Assembly (NCBI RefSeq): GCF_047675955.1
Contig: NW_027328114.1
Span: 310,001 to 374,000 of the forward strand
Direction of reading: 5' to 3'
From: Chlorocebus sabaeus
Lineage: Eukaryota > Chordata > Mammalia > Primates > Cercopithecidae
Length of the DNA stretch: 64,000 nucleotides
A program made the position numbers and the translations under genes. A model generated the notes under the pieces. The model saw nothing but the letters and a program-made list of their open reading frames with translations, made no database searches and was not told the origin of the DNA. Shown here in pieces: positions 23,207 to 33,000 of the stretch. The first letter of the stretch is position 1. Each line of letters begins with the position of its first letter.

Positions 23207-24754
23207 AGAACCTTTCTGAGAAGTTGCTTTGTGTTCTGTGAATTCACCTCACAGATTTACAGCTTTCCCCTAATGAAGCCGTTTACTAAGACAGTTCCTG
23301 TGGAATTTGAAATGTGATTCTTGGAAGCCCATAGAGGGCTATGGTGAAAAAGGAACTATCCTAAGATAAAAACTGAATAGAAGCATTCTGAGAAACTTCT
23401 TTTTGTTCTGTTAATTCATCTACCGAGTTACAGCTTTCCCCTCAAGAAGCCTTTCGTTAAGACTGTTTTTGTGGAATTTGCAAAGTGATATTTGAAAGCC
23501 CATAGATGGCTATGGTGAAAAAGGAAATATCCTAAGATAAAAACTAAAAAGAAGCTTTCTGAGGAACTGCTTTGTGTTCTGTTAATGCATGTCACAGCCA
23601 GGCAGCTTTACCCTCAAGAATCCGTTCACTAATACTGTTCTTGAGGAATTTGCAAAGGGATATTTGGAAGCCCATAGTGGGCTATGTTTAAAAAGGAAAT
23701 ATCTTCAGTAAAAAACTGTAAAGAAACTTTCTGAAAAACTGCTTTGTGTTCTGTTAATTCATCTCACAGAGTTACAGCTTTCCCCTCAAGAAGCCTTTCC
23801 TAAGACCGTTCTTGTGGAATTTACAAAGTGATATTTGGAAGCCAGAGAGCTCTAAGGTGAAAAAGGAACTGTCCTCAGATAAAAACTTAAAAGAAGCTTT
23901 CTGAGAAACTATTTTGGGTTCTGTTAATTCATCTCACAGGGTTAAAGCTTTCCCCTCAAGAAGCCTTTCGCTAAGACTGTTCTTGTGGAATTTTCAAAGT
24001 GATATTTCGAAGCACATAGAGGGCTATGGTGAAAAAGGAAATGTCCTCAGATAGAAATGGGAAAGAAGCTTTCTGAGAAATTGCTTTGTGTTCTGTCAAT
24101 TCATCCCACAGAGTTACAGCTTTCCCCTCAAGTAGTCGTTCACTAAGAGTGTTCTTGTGGAATTTGCAAAATGATATTTGAAAGCCAGAAGAGGTCAATG
24201 TTGAAAAAGGAAATACGTCTTAGTTAAAAACTGGAAAGAAGCTTTGTGAGAAACTGCTCTGTGTTCTGTTAATTCATCAAAGAGTTACAGCTTTCCCCTC
24301 AAGAAGCCTTTCTCAAAGACTGTTCTTGTGGAATTTGCAAAGTGATATTTGGAAGCCCGTAGAGGGCTAATGTGTAAAAGGAAATATCGTCTGTTGAAAA
24401 CTGGAAAGAAGCTTTCTGAGAATCTGCTATGTGTTCTGTTAATTCATCACACAGAGTTACAGCTTTCCCCTCAAAAAGCCTTTCGCTAAGACTCTTCTTG
24501 TGGAATTTGCAAAGTAATATTTGGAAGCCCATTGTGGGCTATGTTGAAAAAGGAAACATTCTAACATAAAAACTAGAAGGAAGCTTTTGAGAAACTGCTT
24601 TGTGTTCTGTTAATTCATCTTACAGAATTACAGCATTCACCTCAAAAAGCCTTTAGCTAAGACTGTTCTTGTGGAATTTGCAAAGTGATATTTGGAAGCC
24701 CATAGAGAGCTAAGGAGAAAAAGGATATATCTTCCGATAAAAACTGAAAAGAAC

Positions 24755-24925
24755 CTTTCTGAGAAACTGCTTTGTGATATGTGACTTCCACTCACTGCGT
24801 TACAGCTGTATTTCGTAGAGCTGTGTGCTAGCCTTATTTCTGTGGAATCAGACGACTGTTCTTTCGAATCCCTTTGAAGACTATAGGGATAAAGGAAATA
24901 TCCACTGCTAAAAGTGAGAAAGAAG
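24755..24925 (+). repeat. divergent alpha-satellite monomer, copy 5
   Basis: 171 bp, nearly identical to copies 1 and 4. The partner monomer follows and is the one hit by the short L1 at 25077. Confidence 0.9.
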
Positions 24926-25060
24926 CTTTCTGAGAAACTTCTTTGTGATCTGTGAATTCATCTCACAGAGTTACAGCTTTCCCCTCAAGAAGTTTTTCGC
25001 TAACACTGTTCTTGGGGAATTTGCAAAGTGATATTTGGAAGCCCAGAGAGGGCTTTGGTG

Positions 25061-25076
25061 AAAAATTGAATATCCT
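25061..25076. repeat. left target-site duplication of the short L1
   Basis: The 16-bp string aaaaattgaatatcct is repeated exactly at 25313-25328. Paralogous satellite at 12537-12552 and 21973-21988 holds a single copy with no insert. Confidence 0.92.
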
Positions 25077-25312
25077 CAATGAGATCACTTGGACTCGGGA
25101 AGGGGAACATCACACACCGGGGCCTATCATGGGGAGGGGGGAGGGGGGAGGGATTGCATTGAGAGTTATACCTGATGTAAATGACGAGTTGATGATTGCA
25201 GCACACCAACATGGCACAAGTATACATATGTAACAAACCTGCACGTTGTGCACATGTACCCTACAACTTGAAGTTTAATAATAATAAATAAATTAAAAAA
25301 ATAAAATTAAAA
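25077..25312 (+). mobile_element. 5'-truncated LINE-1, 3' UTR only
   Basis: Only the last 0.24 kb of an L1 remains: 3' UTR from caatgagatcacttgg, the G-rich run near 25133, and an impure A-rich tail ending at about 25312. It has no coding sequence. It shares the variants cacaagtatacat and ctacaacttgaagttt with the L1 at 2493, but not the terminal part of the L1 at 27233. A perfect 16-bp target-site duplication shows it moved by target-primed reverse transcription. Confidence 0.95.
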
Positions 25313-25328
25313 AAAAATTGAATATCCT
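25313..25328. repeat. right target-site duplication of the short L1
   Basis: Exact second copy of aaaaattgaatatcct. Its leading A residues merge with the L1 tail, so the boundary is placed by comparison with the left copy. The interrupted monomer resumes with aagataaaaactg. Confidence 0.88.
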
Positions 25329-26350
25329 AAGATAAAAACTGAAAAGAAGCTTTCTGAGAAACTGCTTTGTGTTCTGTTAATTCATCTCACAGATTTACAA
25401 CTCTCCCCTCCAGAAGCCGTTCACTAAGACTGTTCTTGTGGAATTTTCAAAGTGATATTTGGAAGCCCATAGCGGGCTACGGTGAAAAAGGAAATGTCCT
25501 CAGATAAAAACTGGAAATAAGCTTTCTGAGAAACCGCTTTGTGTTCTATTAATTCATCTCAAGGAGTTACAGCTTTCCCCTCAAGAAGCCGTTCCCTAAG
25601 ACTGTTCTTGGGTAATTTGCAACGTGATATTTGGAAGCCCACAGAGGGCTTCAGTGAAAAAGGAAATAACTTCAGCTAAAAACTGAAAAGCAGCTTTCTG
25701 AAAAACTATTTTGTGTTCTGTTAATACATCTCACAAAGTTACTGCTCTCCCGTCAAGAAGCCTTTCGCTAAGACTGTTCTTCTGGAATTTGCAAATTGAT
25801 ATTTGGTCTACGGTGAAAAAGGAAATAACTTCAATTAAAATCTCCAAAGAAGCTTTCTGAGAAACTGCTTTGTGTTCTGATAATTCCTCTCAAAGTGTTA
25901 CAGCTATACCCTCAAGAAGACTTTTGTTAACATTGTTTTGTGTAATTTTCAAAGTGATATTTTAAGCCCAAATAGGGCTATGGTGAAAAAGGCAATATCC
26001 TAAGATGAAAAGTGGAAAGAAGCTTTCTGAGAAACTCCTTTGTGTTCTGTTGATTCATCTCAAAGAGTTACAGCTTTCCCCTCAGCAAGCCTTTCGCTAA
26101 GACTGTTCTTGTGGAATTTGAAACGTGATATTTGTAAGCCCATATAGGGCTAATGTGAAAAAGGAGATATCCTACGATAAAAGCTGAAAAGACGTTTGCT
26201 GAGAAACTGCTTTTTGTTCTGTTAATTCATCTCAGGCAGTTACTGCTTTCCCCTCAAGAAGCCTTTCGCTAAGACTGTTCTTTTGGAATTTGCAAAGTGA
26301 TATTTGGAAGACCATAGAGGGCTACTTTGAAAAAGGAAATATCTTCAGTT

Positions 26351-27232
26351 AAAAACTGGAAAGAAGCTTTCTGAGAAACTGCTTTGTGTTCTTTTAATTC
26401 ATCTCACAGAGTTACAGCTTTCCCCTCAACTAGCCTTTCGCGAAGACTGCTCTTGTGGAATTTGCAAAGTGATATTTGGAAGCCCATAGAGGGCTATGGT
26501 GAAAAAAGAAATATCTTCAGTTACAAACTGGGAAGAAGCTTTCTGAGAAACTGCTCTGTGTTTTGCTAATTCATCTCAAAGACTTACAGCTTTACCCTCA
26601 AGAAGACTTTTGTTAAGACTGTTCTTGTTTAATTTTCAAAGTGATATTTTTAAGCCTATATAGGGATACGGTGAAAAAGGAAATATCTTAACATAAAAAC
26701 TGGAAAGAATCCTTTTGAGAAACCGCTTTGTGTTCTGTTAATACATCTCACAGAGCTGCAGCTTTTTCCTCAGGAAGCCTTTCGCTAAGACTGTTCTTGT
26801 GGAATTAGCAAAGTTATATTTGTAAGCCCATAGATGGTTATGGTGAAATAGGAAATATCTTCAGTTAAAAATTGGAAAGAGGCTTTCTTAGAAACCGCTT
26901 TGTGATCTGTTATTTCATTTCAAAGAGTTACAGCTTTCCCCTCAAGAATCCTTTCGATAAGAGTGTTCTTCTGGAATTTGCAAAGTGATATTTGGAAGCC
27001 CTTAGAGGGCTATGGTGAAAAAAGATATATCTTCAGTTAAAAACTGAAAAGAAGGTTTCTGAGAAACTGCTTTCTGATATATGACTTCCACTCACTGAGT
27101 TACAGCTGTATTTCGTAGAGCTCTTTGCTAGCATAATTTCTGTGGAATCTGAGAACTGTTTTTTCGGATCAATTTGAAGGCAATAGGGCCAAAGGAAATA
27201 TCCGCTGCTGAAAGTGAGAAAGAAGCTTTCTG
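26351..27232 (+). repeat. alpha satellite up to the composite insertion
   Basis: About five monomers, ending with a divergent-class monomer (27055-27225) and the first bases of the next monomer. No gene is visible. Confidence 0.92.
27055..27225 (+). repeat. divergent alpha-satellite monomer, copy 6
   Basis: 171 bp, with tatttcgtagagct, tgctagcataatttctgtgg and atttgaaggcaatagg. It is the only one of six copies not followed by its usual partner monomer, because L1 sequence begins seven bases later. The satellite after the insert is of another type. Confidence 0.86.
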
Positions 27233-27233
27233 A
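27218..27233. repeat. possible left target-site duplication of the composite insertion
   Basis: The 16-bp string gaaagaagctttctga recurs at 30030-30045, just past the terminal A-tract, and both sides are in the same satellite phase. This string is common in the array, so the match alone is weak evidence. The bases before it differ by one base (gtgagaaag against gtggaaag). Confidence 0.45.
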
Positions 27234-27881
27234 TTTACAAGAAAAAAACAAACAACCCCATCAAAAAGTGGGCAAAGGATATGAACCGACATTTCTCAAA
27301 AGAAGACATTCATACAGCCAACAGACACATGAAAAAATGCTCATCCTCACTGGCCGTCAGAGAAATGCAAATCAAAACCACACTGAGATACCATCTCACA
27401 CCAGTTAGAATGGCGATCATTCAGAAGTCAGGAAACAACAGGTGCTGGAGAGGATGTGGAGGAATAGGAACACTTTTACACTGTTGGTGGGATTGTAAAC
27501 TAGTTCAATCATTATGGAAAACAGTATGGCGATTCCTCAAGGATCTAGAACTAGACGTACCATATGACCCAGCCATCCCATTACTGGGTATATACCCAAA
27601 GGATTATAAATCATGCTGCTATAAAGACACGCACACGTATGTTTATTGCGGCACTATTCACAATAGCAAAGACTTGGAATCAACCCAAATGTCCATCAGT
27701 GACAGACTGGATTAAGAAAATGTGGCACATATACACCATGGAATACTATGCAGCCATAAAAAAGGATGAGTTTGTGTCCTTTGTAGGGACATGGATGCAG
27801 CTGGAAACCATCATTCTTAGCAAACTACCACAAGAACAGAAAACCAAACACCGCATGTTCTCACTCATAGGTGGGAACTGA
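27233..27881 (+). pseudogene. L1 ORF2 C-terminal fragment, frameshifted
   Basis: The last 217 or so residues of L1 ORF2p, downstream of the reverse transcriptase domain. The C-terminal cysteine motif CX3CX7HX4C is intact at about 27450-27503. The frame is correct from 27233 to about 27628, where two bases are missing relative to the usual sequence. The original protein then continues in another frame to the normal stop at 27879-27881. It is not functional on its own. The lesion falls at the same codon that is a stop in the L1 at 2493. Confidence 0.92.
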
Positions 27882-28113
27882 ACAATGAGATCACTTGGAC
27901 TCGGGAAGGGGAACATCACACACCGGGGCCTATCATGGGGAGGGGGGAGGGGGGAGGAATTGCATTGGGAGTTATACCTGATGTAAATGACGAATTGATG
28001 GGTGCAGTACAGCAACAGGGCACAAGTATACATATGTAACAAACCTGCACGTTATGCACATGTACCCTAGAACTTAAAATATATATATATATAAAAAAAA
28101 AAAAAAAAAAAAA
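27233..28113 (+). mobile_element. 5'-truncated LINE-1 (third copy)
   Basis: The last 0.88 kb of an L1: the end of ORF2, a 3' UTR with the G-rich run near 27936, an (AT)n stretch at 28079-28092 and an A-tail at 28093-28113. The 3' UTR ends with acttaaaat in place of the ctacaacttgaagttt seen in the other two copies, so it comes from another source element. After the A-tail the sequence is not satellite. This fits an element that carried flanking DNA with it, or one that was already in unique DNA when the whole piece was inserted. Confidence 0.94.
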
Positions 28114-28240
28114 GAAGCAACCAACCACATCCCTCCTTCCCACTAGAGGCTTCCAGGCTGAAACAGGTTGATACAGGGAGAGGAGGTGAAGATACCAACT
28201 AAGTCACATTTTGAGATCTGTTTAATAATAATTCTAATTT
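28114..28240. other. unique (non-satellite) sequence after the L1 tail
   Basis: About 127 bp, starting gaagcaaccaacc, with no satellite similarity and no coding potential that I can support. If the composite is a 3' transduction, this is the DNA that flanked the source L1. Confidence 0.7.
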
Positions 28241-28671
28241 CATGTTCTCACTTATTTTTGAGATCTAAAAATCAAAACAATTGAACTCATGGAGATAGAG
28301 AGTAGAAGCATGGTTACCAGAGGCTGGGAAGGGTAGTGGGGGTTTGAGGCAAAGCTGGAGATGGTTAATGGGTACAAAAAACCAGAAAGAATAAATAAGA
28401 TCTAGTATTTGATAGCACAACAAGGCGACTATAGTCAGTAATAATTTAACTGTGCATTTTAAAATAACTGAAAGAGTCTAATTGGATTGCTTGTAACACA
28501 AAGGATAAATGCTTGAGAGAATGGATACCCCATTTTACCTGATGTGATTATTATTCAATGCATGCCTGAATCAGAACATCTCATGCACCCCATAAATACA
28601 TACATCTACTATATACCCACAAAATTGAAATAAATAATTGTAAAAAATAAACAATAAAAAATAAAAAATAA
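28241..28671 (+). mobile_element. older LINE-1 3' end
   Basis: Non-coding sequence resembling the 3' end of older primate L1 families (L1PB/L1MA type, from memory). It has a catgttctcac start, the accagaggctgggaagggt block, tttgatagcacaacaagg, caccccataaatac and an A-rich end with several aataaa-like words. It is much more diverged from the family than the satellite-borne L1s. No target-site duplication was found by eye. Confidence 0.65.
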
Positions 28672-29388
28672 TCTTCCACTTACTTTTTAGGAAAAGCACA
28701 TAACTAAATTGTTACAAAAGGATTGACCAAACAATCCTTTGAACGGTTTGAGTCAGCAGTTGTGGCAGGAATGCGGTTGGGGGAAATGGGGAGAAGTGAG
28801 TGAAGGTAAAAGGAATTGGACAAGTGTTGATGCTGGTGAAATGAATGATGAGTACCTAGAGGTAATCCACTCTTGTATGCATTTGGAATTTATCATAAAA
28901 ATATTTTTGAAAGAACATATTCACTACTGAAAATTCAAATAAGGGGAATAAATTAAAGACCACTTATCATCCTATAATTTCAAACATTAAAAAGATTTAT
29001 TTTTTATAAGAAAATTATAGCATTATTATATAAATATGGTATATTAATTTTAAATAGCATTATACCTGAGCATTTTGCTAAGTTATTGTAATGTATCAAA
29101 TATATATTTTACTTATTTTTATAAAAGTGAGACATAAAGTAAGCCTAAAAGAGATATACTAGAATAATAAGTACTAGAAATATAAAATAATTCTATATAA
29201 AATGATTAAATATAAATATGAAAAGAATTTTAATTTAATTGCACCAGGAAAAATCATACTTGATTTAAAAAACCTTGTAACGTAAAATAGAATTCAAAAA
29301 GCTTTAATTGTATTTGTATTTGACACTGTTATACTTAGTTTTTTAGCATGATATAATTATGAAAAATATTGAAAGCGATGTTATTACC
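28672..29388. other. AT-rich unassigned sequence
   Basis: About 0.7 kb of very AT-rich, non-satellite DNA. A 63-codon open frame at 28739-28930 has no recognisable product and no context to support it. A perfect 9-bp inverted repeat with a 6-base loop lies at 28717-28740. I recognise no element, although an old degraded one is possible. Confidence 0.6.
28717..28740. repeat. short inverted repeat
   Basis: Arms aaaggattg and caatccttt with the loop accaaa. There is no following T-run and no known role; it could be chance in AT-rich DNA. Confidence 0.5.
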
Positions 29389-29905
29389 TGTGGAAGACAT
29401 CCGAGTTCTGGAGACATTGGCGGCGAGTCTGTATAGGTTTGCAGCACCCTCCATTCTTGCTTCCTCAGAAGGAATTCCACTAAGGGGCATAAGGCAGAAA
29501 GTGAGACAGAGGTAATTCTCAGAGCAGGAGTGAAGGTTTATTAAAAGGCTTTAAAACAGAAAGGAAAAGAAGGGAAGTACAACCTGGAAGAGGGCCAAGT
29601 GGGAGAGTTGAGAAGCCAAGTGCACAGCTTGACTTCTTGACTTGGGGTTTTATACATTGGCATACTTCCGGGATCTTGCCTTACTTCTCCTCACTCCTGA
29701 GATCTCATTGGGAAGTTGCTAATCAGTTTCAGGTGTTTTCTATTAGAAGCCTGCCTTTCCTTGACACCAGGTATGACCAATTACTAATTTAGAGAAAGAG
29801 TTAACAACCCCTTGACCATCACCTGAAGGTCTCCCAACACATTCGGGGTGTGGAAGAGGGGAGCCCTCTCCTGCCCTGCTCATACCTGACTAGCTTTCTA
29901 CTGCA
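29389..29905 (-). mobile_element. solo LTR, endogenous retrovirus class I-like
   Basis: Read on the minus strand, this is about 0.5 kb that begins TG and ends CA. It has a TATA box (plus-strand ttttata at 29648-29654) and, about 110 bp further on, an AATAAA signal (plus-strand tttatt at 29537-29542); that order and spacing suit a gammaretrovirus-like LTR. No internal gag, pol or env sequence flanks it, so it is most simply a solo LTR left by recombination. I cannot name the family and found no convincing short target duplication. The ends are uncertain by a few bases. Confidence 0.7.
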
Positions 29906-30016
29906 GCAATACTTCTTGAATATTCTTTATGTACTAAGTAATAAGAATTCTGATATTTCATGAGTGATTGTTACACAAAATTATATAAATAAAAAAGAAA
30001 TTAAGCATGTAATATT
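29906..30016. other. AT-rich sequence before the terminal A-tract
   Basis: About 110 bp of non-satellite, AT-rich DNA between the LTR and the A-tract. It contains the AATAAA signal listed separately. Nothing else is recognised. Confidence 0.65.
29988..29993 (+). promoter_or_regulatory. candidate polyadenylation signal for a transduced transcript
   Basis: AATAAA on the L1 sense strand, 24 bp before a run of ten A at 30017-30026, where satellite resumes. The spacing is that of a normal cleavage and polyadenylation site. It is what one expects at the end of a readthrough L1 transcript. In such AT-rich DNA the hexamer could also be chance. Confidence 0.5.
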
Positions 30017-30026
30017 AAAAAAAAAA
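30017..30026 (+). other. terminal A-tract of the composite insertion
   Basis: Ten A residues at the exact junction between non-satellite DNA and alpha satellite. This is the expected place for a second poly(A) tail if the whole 2.8 kb was copied from one RNA. Confidence 0.55.
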
Positions 30027-30029
30027 GTG

Positions 30030-30045
30030 GAAAGAAGCTTTCTGA
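30030..30045. repeat. possible right target-site duplication of the composite insertion
   Basis: Second copy of gaaagaagctttctga, after the A-tract. The satellite that follows (gaaactgctttgtgttctg) is not the partner monomer expected after the divergent class, which argues against a simple insertion. Confidence 0.45.
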
Positions 30046-33000
30046 GAAACTGCTTTGTGTTCTGTTAATTCATCTCAGAGAGTTACAGCTTTCCCGTCAA
30101 GAAGCCTTTCGCTAAGACTGTTGTTGTGGAATTTGCAAAGTGATATTTGGAAGCCCATAGAGGGCTATGGTGAAAAAGGACATATCTTCCGTTAAAAACT
30201 GGAAAGAAGCTTTTTGAGAAACTGCCGTGTGTTCTGTTAAAGCATCTCACCGAGTTACAGCTTTCCCCTCAAGAAGGCTTTCGCTAAGACTGTTCTTGTG
30301 GGATTTGCAAAGTGATATTTGGAAGCCCATAGAGGACTATGGTGAAAAAGGAAATATCTTTCGTTAAAAACTGGAAAGAAGATATCTGAGAAACTGCTTT
30401 GTGTTCTGTTAATTCATCTCACAGCGTTACAGTTTTCCCCTCCCGATGTCTTTCGCTTCCACTGTTCTTGTGGAATTTGCATAGTGATATTTGGAATCCC
30501 ATAGAGGGCTATGGTGAAAATGGAAATACCTTCAATTAAAAAATGAAAAGAAGCTTTCCGAGAAACTGCTTTGTGTTCTGTTAATTCATCTCCAAGAATT
30601 ACAGCTTTCCCCTCAAGAAGCCTTCCGCTAAGACTGTTTTTGAGGAATTTCCAAAGTGATATGTGGAAGCCCATAGAGGGCTATGGTGAAAATGGAAATA
30701 TCCTAAGATACTTACCGAAGCGAAGCTGTCTGAAAAACTGCTTTGTGTTCTGTTAGTTCATCTCACAGAGCTATAGCTTTTCCCTCAAGAAGCCGTTCAT
30801 TAAGACTGTTTTGTGAAATTTGGAAAGTGATATTTGGAAACCCATAGAGGACTATGGTGAAAAAGGAAATATCTTCCGTTAAAAACTGGAAAGAAGCATT
30901 CTGAGAAAATGCCATGTCTTCTGTTAATACGTCTCACTGAGTTACAGCTTTCCTCCCAAGAAGACTTTCGCTAAGACTGTTCTTGTGGGATTTGCAATGT
31001 GATATTTGGAAGCCCATAGAGGATTATGGTAAGAAAGGAAATATCCTCCGTTAAAAACTGGAAAGAAGATTTGTGAGAAAATGCTTTGTGTTCTGTTAAT
31101 TCATCTCACAGAGTTAGAGCTTTCCCCTCAAGAAGCCTTTCGCTAAGACTGTTCTTGTGGAATTTGCAAAGTGATATTTGGAAGCCCAAAAGGGCTATGG
31201 TGAAAAAGGAAATATCCTCAGTTAAAAACTGGAAAGAAGCTTTCTGAGAAACTGCTTTGTGTTCAGTTAGTTCCTCTCACAGAGTTACAGCTTTCCCCTG
31301 AAGAAGACTTTCGCTAAGACTGTTCATGTGGAATTTTCAAAGTGATAATTGGAATCCCATAGAGGGCTATGGTGAAAAAGGAAATATCCTAAGGTAAAAA
31401 CTGAAAAGTAGTTTTATGAGAAAATGTTTTGTGTTCTGTTAATTCATCTTACAGAGTTACAGCTTTACCCTCAAGGAGGCTTTCGCTAAGACTGTTCTTG
31501 TGGGATTTGCAAAGTGATATTTGGACGTCCCTAGAGGGCTATGGTGAAAAAGGAAATATCTTTCGTTAAAAACTGGAAAGAAGCTTTCTGAGAAACTGCT
31601 TTGTGTTCTGTTAATTCATCTCACAGAGTTAGAGTTTTCCCCTCCAGAAGTCTTTCGCTTCCACTGTTCTTGTGGAATTTGCATAGTGATATTTGGAATC
31701 CCATAGAGGGCTATGGTGAAAAAGGAAAATAACTTCAGTTAAAAAATGAAAAGAAGCTGTCCGAGAAACTGCTTTGTGCTCTGTTAATTCATCTCAAAGA
31801 GTTACAGCTTTCCCCTCAAGAAGCCTTCCGCTAAGACTGTTTTTGAGGAATTTCCAAAGTGATATGTGGAAACCCATAGAGGGCTATGGTGAAAATGGAA
31901 ATATCGTAAGATACTTACCGAAAAGAATCTGTCTGAAAAACTGCTTTGTGTTCTGTTAGTTCATCTCACAGAGCTACAGCTTTTCCCTCAAGAAGCCGTT
32001 CACTAAGACTGTTTTGTGAAATTTGCAAAGTGATATTTGGAAGCCCATAGAGGGCTAAGGTGAAAAAGGAAATATCTTCCGTTAAAAACTGGAAAGAACC
32101 ATTCTGAGAAAATGCGGTGTGTTCTGTTAGTACATATCACCGAGCTTCAGCTTTCCCCTCAGGAAGCCGTTCACTAAGACTGTTCTTGTGGAATTGCAAA
32201 GTGATATTTGGAGGCACATAGAGGGCAATGGTGAAAAAGGAAACATCCTAAGATAAAAACTGAAAAGAAGCTTTCTGAGAAACTGCTTTGTGTTCTGTTA
32301 ATTCAACTCACAGTTACTCTTTTACCTCAGGAAGCCTTTCGCTAAGGCTGTTGTTGTGGAATTTACAAACTGATATTTTGAAGCCCATAGAGGGCTATGG
32401 TGAAAAAGGAAATACCTTCAGTTAAAAACTGAAAAGAAGCTTTGTGAGAAACTGCTTTGTGTTCTGTTAATTCATCTCAAAGAGTTACTGCTTTTGCCTC
32501 AAGAATCCTTCCGCTAAGACTCTTTTTGTGGCATTTCCAAAGTGACATTTCGATACCCATAGTAGGCTATGGTGAAAATGGAAATATCTTAAGATAAAAA
32601 CCGAAAAGAAGCTGTATGGAAAGCTGCTTTGTGTTTTGTTAGTTCACTCACAGAGTTACAGCTTTCCCCTCAAGAAGCCGTTCATTAAGACTGTTTTGTG
32701 AAATTTGCAAAGTGATATTTGGAAGCCCATAGAGGGCTAAGGTGAAAAAGGAAATATCTTCCGTTAAAAACTGGAAAGAACCATTCTGAGAAAATGCGGT
32801 GTGTTCTGTTAGTACATATCACCGAGGTACAGCTTTCCTCTCAAGAAGCCTTTCGCTAAGACTGTTCTTGTGGGATTTCCAAAGTGATATTTGGAAGCCC
32901 ATAGAGTGCTATAGTGAAAAAGGAAATATCTTCAGTTAAATACTGGAAAGAAGCTTTCTGAGAGACTGCTTTGTGTTCTGTTAATTCATCTCACAGAGTT

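Larger units (their letters stand above)
23207..26350 (+). repeat. alpha-satellite module, copy 3 of 3, interrupted by a short L1
   Basis: Anchors are gagaagttgctttgtg (23218), ccaggcagctt (23598), the divergent monomer (24755) and caactctcccctc (25398). Like copy 1, it carries the cagcaagcctttcg monomer near 26083 and runs on to the ggctactttgaaaaagg monomer near 26322. A 252-bp L1 insertion with its duplicated target lies at 25077-25328. One monomer near 25806 has lost about 13 bp. Confidence 0.82.

Noticed and set aside
1198..24532. Many 70-78-codon minus-strand frames starting MGFQI or similar
   Set aside because: All fall at the same place in the monomer and vary as the satellite varies; they are by-products of repeat composition.
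4495..28143. Minus-strand frames of 75-105 codons in the L1 3' ends
   Set aside because: They are antisense to the L1 ORF2 end and 3' UTR and recur in all L1 copies; no independent support.
28739..28930. 63-codon open frame in the non-satellite patch
   Set aside because: No recognisable product, no conserved motif, AT-rich surroundings full of repeats; the length is within chance.
29389..29905. Part of a full provirus
   Set aside because: No internal retroviral coding sequence or second LTR lies nearby; a solo LTR explains it.
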